DNA from: Candidatus Blautia equi
Lineage (GTDB): Bacteria > Bacillota > Clostridia > Lachnospirales > Lachnospiraceae
Length of the DNA: 6,998 nt
Reading direction: 5' to 3'
Assembly (NCBI GenBank): GCA_018064695.1
Contig: JAGHUU010000109.1
Coordinates: 1 to 6,998 of the forward strand
The translations under genes and the position numbers were made by a program. Positions 1 to 5,940 of this stretch are shown here, piece after piece (the stretch's first letter is position 1; the number at the start of each line of letters is the position of its first letter). The notes beneath the pieces are model-generated. The model made no database searches. It saw only the letters and a list, made by a program, of their open reading frames with translations, and had not been told where the DNA came from.

Positions 1-1
1 G

Positions 2-1342
2 AAGGCTGTTGAAACTGCATATAAAGCAGCTATGAAACCTAAGGAAGGAACCATCCTTACAGTTGCAAAGGAAGCCGCACTGAAAGCAGCTGCGCTTGCA
101 CCTGAGATGGATGATCTTGAGGAGTTCTTTGCCGCAGTATTTAAACATGCTGAGGAGACCCTTGCCCGCACCCCTGAGATGCTTCCTGTATTAAAAGAGG
201 CCGGCGTAGTTGACTCCGGCGGCCAGGGACTTCTGGAGGTTATGCACGGTGCCATCGATGGCTTCCTTGGAAAAGAAGTAGATTATTCCTCCTTCGTGAA
301 AACTGCAGGTCCTAAAGTGACTAAGATTTCCGAGGAGGCAGAGGAAGAAATCAAATTCGGTTACTGTACAGAGTTCATCGTTATGCTGAATCAGCCTCTC
401 ACTGAGGATGAGGAGTTTGCATTCAAGGGCTTCCTTGAGTCCATCGGTGATTCCATCGTACTGGTAGCTGATGACGAGATCGTAAAAGTACATGTTCATA
501 CCAATCATCCGGGACTCGCTTTTGAGGAAGGTCTGAAGCACGGTGCTCTTTCCCGCATGAAGGTTGACAACATGCGCGAGGAACATCAGGAAAAACTCAT
601 CAAAGATGCAGAGCGCATTGCCAAAGAGCAGAAGGCTGCTGAGGATGCTAAAAAAGCAGCTCAGAAAGCAAAGGAACCTGCAAAAGAGGTAGGCTTTATC
701 TCCGTATCCGTAGGTGAGGGCTTGAGCCAGATCTTTAAAGAGCTTGGCGTTGATTATCTGATCGAGGGTGGTCAGACCATGAACCCAAGTACTGAGGATA
801 TGCTTACCGCTATTGAGCAGGTAAACGCAAAGAATATCTTTATTTTTCCAAACAACAAAAACATCATCATGGCTGCCAACCAGGCCCGTGATCTCACAGA
901 GGATAAGAACATCATCGTAGTTCCTACCAAGACCATCCCACAGGGAATCAGCGCTGTGATCAGCTTTGTACCTGACATGAGTCCTGAGGAAAACGAGGAA
1001 GCTATGCTGGAAGCCATCGGCAGCGTAAAGACCGGTCAGATCACCTATGCCGTTCGTGATACCCGCATCGACTCCAACGAGATCCACGAGGGCGATATCA
1101 TGGCGATCGGCGATTCCGGCATGCTTGCTGTAGGCAAAGGCCGCAGAAACATTGCAAAGGCTGCTATTGAGGCTATGGTAGATGAGGACTCCGAGGTAAT
1201 CAGCATTTACTACGGAGCAGACGTTAAGGAGGAAGATGCTGAGGCTCTTGCAGCTGACATCGAAGAAGCTTATCCTGACTGCGAAGTAGAACTGAACATG
1301 GGCGGACAGCCTATTTACTATTACATCATTTCCGTAGAATAA
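2..1342 (+). CDS. fakA: Fatty acid kinase subunit A-like protein (FakA/YloV, DhaL plus DegV-like), 5' end cut off
   Basis: The frame is open from base 2, so the gene starts left of the window and the ATG at 32 is internal; 446 residues are visible against about 550 for the family. FakA-type proteins bind ATP and phosphorylate fatty acids presented by a FakB partner, in the cytoplasm. Visible residues 1 to about 85 are the end of the DhaL (Dak2) kinase domain, with MKPKEGT (11-17) and DSGGQGL (71-77); its Mg-binding Asp cluster lies upstream. A middle domain follows with the conserved GYCTEF (Cys codon 365) and VHVHT (His codons 491 and 497), the type of residues reported to bind zinc in Staphylococcus aureus FakA. 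A Lys/Ala/Glu-rich linker (578-688) leads to a C-terminal DegV-like domain ending in TAA at 1340-1342. The family is often annotated as 'DAK2 domain fusion protein YloV'. The assignment to the family is firm; fatty acid kinase activity is inferred from homologues. Confidence 0.9.
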   Translation, partial: KAVETAYKAAMKPKEGTILTVAKEAALKAAALAPEMDDLEEFFAAVFKHAEETLARTPEMLPVLKEAGVVDSGGQGLLEVMHGAIDGFLGKEVDYSSFVKTAGPKVTKISEEAEEEIKFGYCTEFIVMLNQPLTEDEEFAFKGFLESIGDSIVLVADDEIVKVHVHTNHPGLAFEEGLKHGALSRMKVDNMREEHQEKLIKDAERIAKEQKAAEDAKKAAQKAKEPAKEVGFISVSVGEGLSQIFKELGVDYLIEGGQTMNPSTEDMLTAIEQVNAKNIFIFPNNKNIIMAANQARDLTEDKNIIVVPTKTIPQGISAVISFVPDMSPEENEEAMLEAIGSVKTGQITYAVRDTRIDSNEIHEGDIMAIGDSGMLAVGKGRRNIAKAAIEAMVDEDSEVISIYYGADVKEEDAEALAADIEEAYPDCEVELNMGGQPIYYYIISVE

Positions 1343-1348
1343 TAAGAG

Positions 1349-1400
1349 CACCTGTCAGATTTAAACCGGCGCAGTGCCGGAAATCCGGCAGGTGTTTTTT
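1349..1400 (+). terminator. Intrinsic terminator after the FakA-like gene, directly before recG
   Basis: The arms at 1349-1362 and 1381-1394 pair over 14 positions, with one U-G wobble and one A-C mismatch. Between them a second short stem pairs CCGGC (1366-1370) with GCCGG (1376-1380) around the loop GCAGT. Six T residues (1395-1400) follow directly. This is a textbook rho-independent terminator placed six bases after the upstream stop codon. The recG ribosome binding site starts three bases after the T run, so no promoter fits between them. Confidence 0.85.
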
Positions 1401-1411
1401 GTGGAGGACCT

Positions 1412-3466
1412 ATGAAGAGAGCGCTTCGCACACTGAAGGGTGTGGGAGAGAAAACTGAAAAGCTGTTTCAGAAGATCGATATCTATGATACCGAGGATCT
1501 TCTGCAGTATTATCCCCGCGATTACGATGCCTATGAGGCACTCATCCGTGTGGAAGCACTGGAGGAGGGACGGGTTGCCGCTATACAGGTAACAGTCACC
1601 TCGGCGCCTTACCTGAATCAGGTAAGAAATCTGCAGATCATCTCAGTAACTGCGGCCGACAGCTCCGGAAAAATCCCTGTGACCTGGTTCAATATGCCTT
1701 ATCTTCGAAGTACTCTGAAAAAGGGCAGTGTCTTTGTTTTCAGAGGCAGAGTGGTGCGCAAACAGAACCATCTCACCATGGAACATCCCGAGATATTTAC
1801 GCCTGCGGCTTACAGCGAGATCCTTCACAGTCTGCAGCCTATCTATGCTCTGACTGCCGGTCTCTCCAATAAAATGATCACAAAACTCATCCACATGGTT
1901 CTCGAGGAGAAGGAACTGCATGCGGAGTATCTGCCGGAGGATATCCGGGAACGCTATCATCTGGCCGATTACAATTATTCCCTGCATGAGATCCATTTCC
2001 CGCAGAATATGCAGGAGCTGCTTCTGGCAAGAAAAAGACTGGTATTCGATGAATTCCTCCTCTTTATTCTCTCTGTACAGCTCTTAAAAGAGAAGACGGA
2101 TGAGGCTAAAAATATGTTCCCCATGAAGCCGGTATGGACAACGGAGGACATAATAGAGACCCTTCCCTATTCCCTTACCGGAGCACAGCTGAACACCTGG
2201 AGGGAGATCGAACGTGATCTCTGCGGTCAGGCACTTATGTCCAGACTTGTGCAGGGTGATGTAGGAAGCGGAAAAACCATTCTGGCTTTTCTGGCCATGG
2301 TGCTGACTGTAAAGAACGGTTATCAGGCTGCGCTTATGGTTCCAACTGAGGTTCTTGCGCACCAGCACTATGAATCATTTTTATCATTACTTGAAAACAA
2401 CCGGCTGGATGAGATCCATCCGGTGCTGCTTACAGGATCCAGCACAGCAAAAGAAAAGCGTCTTGCCTATGAGAAAATAGCTTCCGGAGAGGCCAATGTC
2501 ATCATTGGTACCCATGCGCTGATACAGGAAAAGGTGGTATATAAAGATCTTGCTCTGGTTATTACCGATGAACAGCATCGTTTTGGTGTGAAACAGAGGG
2601 AGTCCCTTCTTACAAGGGGCAATCCGCCAAATGTTCTGGTCATGAGTGCTACCCCTATACCGCGTACGCTGGCAATCATTCTTTACGGTGATCTGGATAT
2701 ATCAGTTATCGACGAACTGCCGGCCAGACGTCTTCCCATTAAGAACTGCGTTGTGGGCACTACCTACCGTCCAAAGGCATATTCCTTTATGGAAAAACAG
2801 GTGAGAGAGGGAAGACAGGTCTATATCATCTGCCCTATGGTGGAGGAGAGCGAAGGCCTGGAGGCGGAGAATGTACTGGATTATACATCAAAGCTCCGGC
2901 AGGTCTTCCCATCTGATATCCGCGTCGAATATCTGCATGGTAAGATGAAGCCCAAAGAAAGGAACAGGATCATGGAGGAGTTCGCCTCCGGGGATATAAA
3001 GATTCTGGTTTCTACCACGGTAGTGGAGGTAGGTGTGAACGTTCCGAATGCCACAGTCATGATGGTGGAAAATGCGGAGCGATTCGGCCTTGCACAGCTG
3101 CATCAGCTGAGGGGCCGTGTAGGCCGAGGCGAGTATCAGTCCTACTGTATTTTTATGCAGGGCGACCAGGTGCAGGAGACCTCCAAACGACTGGAGATCT
3201 TAAATAAATCCAACGATGGTTTTGAAATTGCCGCGGAGGATCTGAAGCTTCGCGGACCGGGAGACCTCTTTGGTATCCGGCAGAGCGGGCTTATGGAGTT
3301 TAAGATCGGAGATATCTATAACGATGCGGAGATCCTTAAGATCGCCAGCGAGGCAGCAGCTGAGATCCTTGCGCTGGATCCCCAGATGCAGCTCCCTCAG
3401 AATGCCGCCCTGGCGGAGAAATTGACCGATTATCAGAAGGACGATCTGGAAAATCTGGGATTATAA
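1412..3466 (+). CDS. recG: ATP-dependent DNA helicase RecG
   Basis: RecG is a superfamily 2 double-stranded DNA translocase that remodels stalled replication forks and branched recombination intermediates. The length (684 residues) is normal. The N-terminus has the LKGVGEKT motif (about residues 8-15), followed by the OB-fold wedge domain that splits fork DNA. Helicase motifs are in order: Walker A GDVGSGKT (282-289), the DEQH box (386-389) followed by RFG, MSATPIPRT (411-419), STTVVEVGVNVP (534-545) and QLRGRVGRG (565-573). The last part (LKLRGPGD and FKIGDI) matches the RecG C-terminus. The ATG start is supported by GGAGG at 1403-1407, four bases upstream. There is no room for a promoter between the preceding terminator and the gene, so transcription probably comes by read-through or from inside the upstream gene. 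All motifs look intact. A gene of its own promoter unit follows after 193 bases. Confidence 0.97.
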   Translation: MKRALRTLKGVGEKTEKLFQKIDIYDTEDLLQYYPRDYDAYEALIRVEALEEGRVAAIQVTVTSAPYLNQVRNLQIISVTAADSSGKIPVTWFNMPYLRSTLKKGSVFVFRGRVVRKQNHLTMEHPEIFTPAAYSEILHSLQPIYALTAGLSNKMITKLIHMVLEEKELHAEYLPEDIRERYHLADYNYSLHEIHFPQNMQELLLARKRLVFDEFLLFILSVQLLKEKTDEAKNMFPMKPVWTTEDIIETLPYSLTGAQLNTWREIERDLCGQALMSRLVQGDVGSGKTILAFLAMVLTVKNGYQAALMVPTEVLAHQHYESFLSLLENNRLDEIHPVLLTGSSTAKEKRLAYEKIASGEANVIIGTHALIQEKVVYKDLALVITDEQHRFGVKQRESLLTRGNPPNVLVMSATPIPRTLAIILYGDLDISVIDELPARRLPIKNCVVGTTYRPKAYSFMEKQVREGRQVYIICPMVEESEGLEAENVLDYTSKLRQVFPSDIRVEYLHGKMKPKERNRIMEEFASGDIKILVSTTVVEVGVNVPNATVMMVENAERFGLAQLHQLRGRVGRGEYQSYCIFMQGDQVQETSKRLEILNKSNDGFEIAAEDLKLRGPGDLFGIRQSGLMEFKIGDIYNDAEILKIASEAAAEILALDPQMQLPQNAALAEKLTDYQKDDLENLGL

Positions 3467-3470
3467 ATGC

Positions 3471-3490
3471 GTGTCAGCGGCAATCTGACG
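3471..3490 (+). other. Short weak stem-loop just after recG
   Basis: GTCAG (3473-3477) pairs with CTGAC (3485-3489) around a seven-base loop, with one possible extra U-G pair outside. It lies four bases after the recG stop. No clean T run follows, only mixed AT-rich sequence, so this is at best a poor terminator or a 3' end structure for the recG message. Confidence 0.3.
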
Positions 3491-3537
3491 GTAATTTATG
3501 AATGATTTGTTAATTTTGATGATTTTACAATATTTTA

Positions 3538-3566
3538 TTGCATTGCATTTGTGAAAATGTTATAAT
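3538..3566 (+). promoter_or_regulatory. Sigma-A promoter with extended -10, driving mgsA-like/rsmD/coaD
   Basis: The -35 hexamer TTGCAT (3538-3543, four of six consensus bases including TTG) lies exactly 17 bases before a perfect -10 TATAAT (3561-3566). The -10 is preceded by TG at 3558-3559, giving the extended form TGnTATAAT. Transcription would start near 3573, leaving an untranslated leader of about 87 bases. The promoter sits in the AT-rich gap between recG and the mgsA-like gene, where the transcription unit is expected to begin. The start point is inferred, not measured. Confidence 0.8.
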
Positions 3567-3582
3567 TGACATAATATGACAA

Positions 3583-3612
3583 TAGGTGAAAAATGATCCT
3601 AAAAATCACCTG
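3583..3612 (+). other. Hairpin in the leader of the mgsA-like transcript
   Basis: AGGTGA (3584-3589) is the exact inverted complement of TCACCT (3606-3611), with a 16-base A-rich loop and one further U-G pair outside (3583 with 3612). It would start about ten bases after the predicted transcription start. No T run follows, so it is not a terminator. It may stabilise the 5' end of the message or be a binding site. No known riboswitch was recognised here. Confidence 0.4.
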
Positions 3613-3659
3613 TGTGTATGTAGATATGGATTCAAGAATAATGTACAGAGAGGTGGACT

Positions 3660-4055
3660 ATGAACTTAGGAATTATTGCACACAACAGTAAAAAGGTCCT
3701 GATCGAAGACTTCTGTATCGCTTACAAGAATATCTTGTCCAAGCATGAAGTATATGCAACAGGCACCACAGGCAGACGTATCGAAGAGGCCACTGGCCTT
3801 CATGTACATAAGTTTTTAGCCGGCAGCATTGGCGGAGACAAACAGTTCATGGAAATGGTGGAGAGGGAAGACCTTGATATGGTCATTCTTTTCTACAACC
3901 CTGTCATGATCGATCCAAAAGAGCCGGATATTATGAGTATCGTGAAGCGCTGTGACCAGTATAATATTCCTGCCGCTACAAACATCGCTACCGCGGAGCT
4001 TCTGATCCTCGGTCTTGCACGCGGTGATCTTGACTGGAGATTAAATCTGAAATGA
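3660..4055 (+). CDS. mgsA: Methylglyoxal synthase-like protein with an altered active site
   Basis: Methylglyoxal synthase converts dihydroxyacetone phosphate to methylglyoxal and phosphate in the cytoplasm, a bypass of lower glycolysis. The protein (131 residues, normal for the short Firmicutes form) keeps the phosphate-binding TGTTG (34-38), the GGD with catalytic Asp60 (Asp71 in Escherichia coli numbering), His8, Lys12, Asp90 (E. coli Asp101) and the ATN segment (106-108). Three positions conserved in the E. coli and Bacillus subtilis enzymes differ: Asp20 is Asn9, Asp91 is Asn80 and His98 is Lys87. The fold is clear, but activity as a methylglyoxal synthase is uncertain. The start has GAGAGGTGG at 3648-3656. 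It is the first gene after the promoter, and its stop overlaps the rsmD start by four bases (ATGA), which suggests translational coupling. It could be a divergent paralogue with another substrate or a regulatory role. Confidence 0.85.
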   Translation: MNLGIIAHNSKKVLIEDFCIAYKNILSKHEVYATGTTGRRIEEATGLHVHKFLAGSIGGDKQFMEMVEREDLDMVILFYNPVMIDPKEPDIMSIVKRCDQYNIPAATNIATAELLILGLARGDLDWRLNLK

Positions 4056-4612
4056 GAGTAATAGCAGGTAAAGCCAGACGTCTTCCTTTAAAGACGCTTC
4101 CCGGCGTTGAGACCCGTCCTACTACGGACCGTATTAAAGAAACCTTGTTTAACATCCTGCAGCCGGAAATTCCCGGCTGCAGATTTCTTGATTTATTCAG
4201 CGGAAGCGGAGCAATCGCCATAGAGGCCATCAGCCGCGGCGCGGAGTCCGCAGTACTTGTGGAAAAAAATCCAAAAGCCTGCGCCTGCATCCGCGATAAT
4301 CTTGCCTTCACAAAGCTTGTTTCCCAGGGCAGAGTTTTAAACATGGATGTGCTTCAGGCATTAAGAAGTATGGAAAACCGCGAGACCTTTGATATGGTCT
4401 TCATGGATCCACCATACAATATGGAGCTTGAGCGACAGGTACTGGAGTATCTGGCAGAGAGCCATGTGATCGACGATCAGACCCTGCTTGTGGTGGAAGC
4501 CGATCTGAATACCGATTTTTCCTATGTGGATGCGCTTGGATACGATCTTCTTCGCTCCAAGGAATACAAAACAAACAAACATGTTTTTCTTCAGAGAAAA
4601 GAGGGGGTATAA
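4052..4612 (+). CDS. rsmD: 16S rRNA (guanine966-N2)-methyltransferase RsmD
   Basis: RsmD methylates N2 of G966 of 16S rRNA with S-adenosylmethionine during assembly of the small ribosomal subunit. The protein has 186 residues, normal for the family. It starts with the typical MRVIAGKARR and has RPTTDR (22-27), the SAM-binding motif LDLFSGSGA (46-54), the acidic end of the next strand (VEKN, 70-73) and the catalytic DPPY (119-122) of amino-group methyltransferases. The start overlaps the preceding stop by four bases, so the gene is probably translated by coupling. The stop is three bases before the coaD start, and the coaD ribosome binding site lies inside its last codons. rsmD next to coaD is a very common arrangement in bacteria. 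A perfect 10-base inverted repeat sits within the gene near its beginning (4157-4182). Confidence 0.96.
   Translation: MRVIAGKARRLPLKTLPGVETRPTTDRIKETLFNILQPEIPGCRFLDLFSGSGAIAIEAISRGAESAVLVEKNPKACACIRDNLAFTKLVSQGRVLNMDVLQALRSMENRETFDMVFMDPPYNMELERQVLEYLAESHVIDDQTLLVVEADLNTDFSYVDALGYDLLRSKEYKTNKHVFLQRKEGV
4157..4182 (+). repeat. Perfect 10-base inverted repeat inside rsmD
   Basis: CTGCAGCCGG (4157-4166) is followed, after the six-base loop AAATTC, by its exact inverted complement CCGGCTGCAG (4173-4182). The stem would be GC-rich and strong in RNA. It covers codons 36 to 44 of rsmD, a poorly conserved turn before SAM motif I. A T-rich but interrupted stretch follows. Confidence 0.6.
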
Positions 4613-4615
4613 GGC

Positions 4616-5101
4616 ATGGCTATAGCAGTTTATCCAGGCAGCTTTGACCCGGCTACCTATGGACATCTGGATATCATCCGCAGAGCATCCCTTTCTTTTG
4701 ACCAGGTCATCGTGGGTGTTTTGCATAATTCTGCAAAAAGTCCGTTGTTTTCTGTGGAAGAACGTGTTAATATATTACGGAAAGCTACGGAAGACATACC
4801 GAATGTGGTTGTAAAATCCTTCAGCGGATTGTCAGTGAACTTTGCCCGTGAGAACGGAGCAAATGTCATATTGAGGGGACTGCGCGCTGTAACGGATTTT
4901 GAATATGAACTTCAGATGGCCCAGACAAACCGTGTCCTTGCACCTGATGTCGATACTGTATTTCTGACCACCAGTCTGGAATATGCCTACTTAAGTTCCA
5001 CCATCATGAAAGAAGTAGCCCGCTTTGGAGGGGACCTTAGCAAATTCGGACCACCGGATATCATCTCCGCATTGCAGGAGAAGATAGGCGGTAATAAGTA
5101 A
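4616..5101 (+). CDS. coaD: Phosphopantetheine adenylyltransferase CoaD
   Basis: CoaD transfers AMP from ATP to 4'-phosphopantetheine, giving dephospho-CoA, the penultimate step of coenzyme A synthesis in the cytoplasm. The protein has 161 residues, the normal size. It shows YPGSFDP (6-12), the nucleotidyltransferase TxGH motif as TYGH (14-17), Lys41 at the position of the substrate-binding Lys42 of the E. coli enzyme, ILRGLRAVTDFEYE (85-98) and the SSTIMKEVARFGGD segment (127-140). No key residue seems to be missing. A strong GAGGGGG ribosome binding site (4601-4607) lies eight bases upstream, inside the end of rsmD. The next gene begins 21 bases after the stop, in the same transcription unit. 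Confidence 0.97.
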   Translation: MAIAVYPGSFDPATYGHLDIIRRASLSFDQVIVGVLHNSAKSPLFSVEERVNILRKATEDIPNVVVKSFSGLSVNFARENGANVILRGLRAVTDFEYELQMAQTNRVLAPDVDTVFLTTSLEYAYLSSTIMKEVARFGGDLSKFGPPDIISALQEKIGGNK

Positions 5102-5122
5102 AAGTAATAAGGAGAGTATAAG

Positions 5123-5821
5123 ATGAGCAGCAGAATTGAACAGATCATTGAAGAAATCGAAGAGTATGTAGACAGCTGTAAATACCAGCCATTATCTACT
5201 ACCAAAATCGTAGTAAATAAAGAGGAGATCGAGGAGCTTCTCCGCGAACTTCGTCTGAAAACCCCTGATGAGATCAAACGCTATCAGAAGATCATCAGCA
5301 ACAAGGATGCCATCCTTGAGGATGCTCAGAATAAAGCAGATGCTATTATCGCAGACGCTCAGGCCAGAGCACAGGAGATGGTAACCCAGCATGAGATCAT
5401 GCAGAAAGCATATCAGCAGGCTAACGAGACCATCAACGCAGCCAACAAAGAGGCACAGGATATTCTTGATTCCGCTACCCAGGATGCAAACGCAATCCGC
5501 TATAGTGCAATCACCTATACTGACGACATGATGGCAAGCATCGAGAACATTCTCACCCAGACCCTTAACGATGCCGGTGTTAAGTATAAAATGTTCATCG
5601 ACGCAGTACAGGATCACCTGAACGTAGTAAACAGCAACCGTCAGGAGCTTGCTCCACAGGCAGCAGCAGCTCAGGCAGCAGCTATGAGCAGCGAGTCCAC
5701 CCCATCCTACACCCCTGAGGAACTGGATCTCCAGCTTCCTGTAGAGAAGATCGCTACCGAAGCAGACGATGATATGGATGACGACGATCTTGACGATCTT
5801 CTTCTTGATGATCTTGACTGA
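5123..5821 (+). CDS. Uncharacterised coiled-coil protein with acidic C-terminal tail (often labelled V-type ATPase subunit H-like)
   Basis: The protein has 232 residues and no recognised enzyme motif. The N-terminus (1-45) is an acidic, helix-rich segment (MSSRIEQIIEEIEEYVDSC) containing a likely binding motif around VVNKEEIEELLRELR. Residues about 50-130 form a long Ala/Asp/Gln-rich helix with 11-residue spacing of similar units (I64 and I75, DAQ 67-69 and 78-80, A107 and A118, I114 and I125), as in ATP synthase stalk subunits, which probably explains the usual database label. A further helical part (131-175) is followed by an Ala/Gln-rich linker (about 178-189) and an acidic tail (about 213-232) ending in repeated Asp-Leu units. 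No signal peptide or membrane segment is seen, and no other V-ATPase gene is near. GGAG at 5111-5114 supports the start. From memory, similar genes follow coaD in other Lachnospiraceae; a DivIVA-like structural role is possible but unproven. Confidence 0.85.
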   Translation: MSSRIEQIIEEIEEYVDSCKYQPLSTTKIVVNKEEIEELLRELRLKTPDEIKRYQKIISNKDAILEDAQNKADAIIADAQARAQEMVTQHEIMQKAYQQANETINAANKEAQDILDSATQDANAIRYSAITYTDDMMASIENILTQTLNDAGVKYKMFIDAVQDHLNVVNSNRQELAPQAAAAQAAAMSSESTPSYTPEELDLQLPVEKIATEADDDMDDDDLDDLLLDDLD

Positions 5822-5874
5822 TCCTTTTCAAACTACCGATCATTTAATTTTGTAAGATAACATTCGAAAAAACA

Positions 5875-5922
5875 GAGACATCTATGACTGCTCGGCATGA
5901 GCTGCACGGGTGTCTCTTTTTT
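5875..5922 (+). terminator. Intrinsic terminator after the coiled-coil gene, ahead of pepD
   Basis: GAGACATCT (5875-5883) pairs with GGGTGTCTC (5908-5916) through two U-G wobbles, and GCTC (5890-5893) pairs with GAGC (5899-5902) inside it. Six T residues (5917-5922) follow. An A run (5867-5872) lies opposite on the left side, so the structure could extend or also work for the other strand. It ends the unit that starts at the promoter near 3538. Only eight bases separate the T run from the pepD ribosome binding site. Confidence 0.85.
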
Positions 5923-5940
5923 CATTTACAGGAGGAAACT

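Noticed and set aside
191..1351. Long open frame of 386 codons on the minus strand opposite the FakA-like gene
   Set aside because: It lies entirely opposite a well-conserved gene, its translation resembles no family I know, and such frames arise from the codon bias of the sense strand.
3507..3536. Second promoter candidate TTGTTA with TATTTT upstream of the main one
   Set aside because: The -10 is weak and the spacing is 18 bases; in an AT-rich gap such matches are expected by chance, and the extended -10 promoter downstream is far better.
3552..3565. CcpA (cre)-like sequence TGAAAATGTTATAA overlapping the promoter before the mgsA-like gene
   Set aside because: The central CG of the cre consensus is lost (TG instead) and a second conserved C is missing; the match can be explained by the AT-rich promoter alone.
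3566..3571. Perfect TTGACA -35 box directly after the TATAAT
   Set aside because: No acceptable -10 hexamer lies 16 to 18 bases further on (AAAAAT at best).
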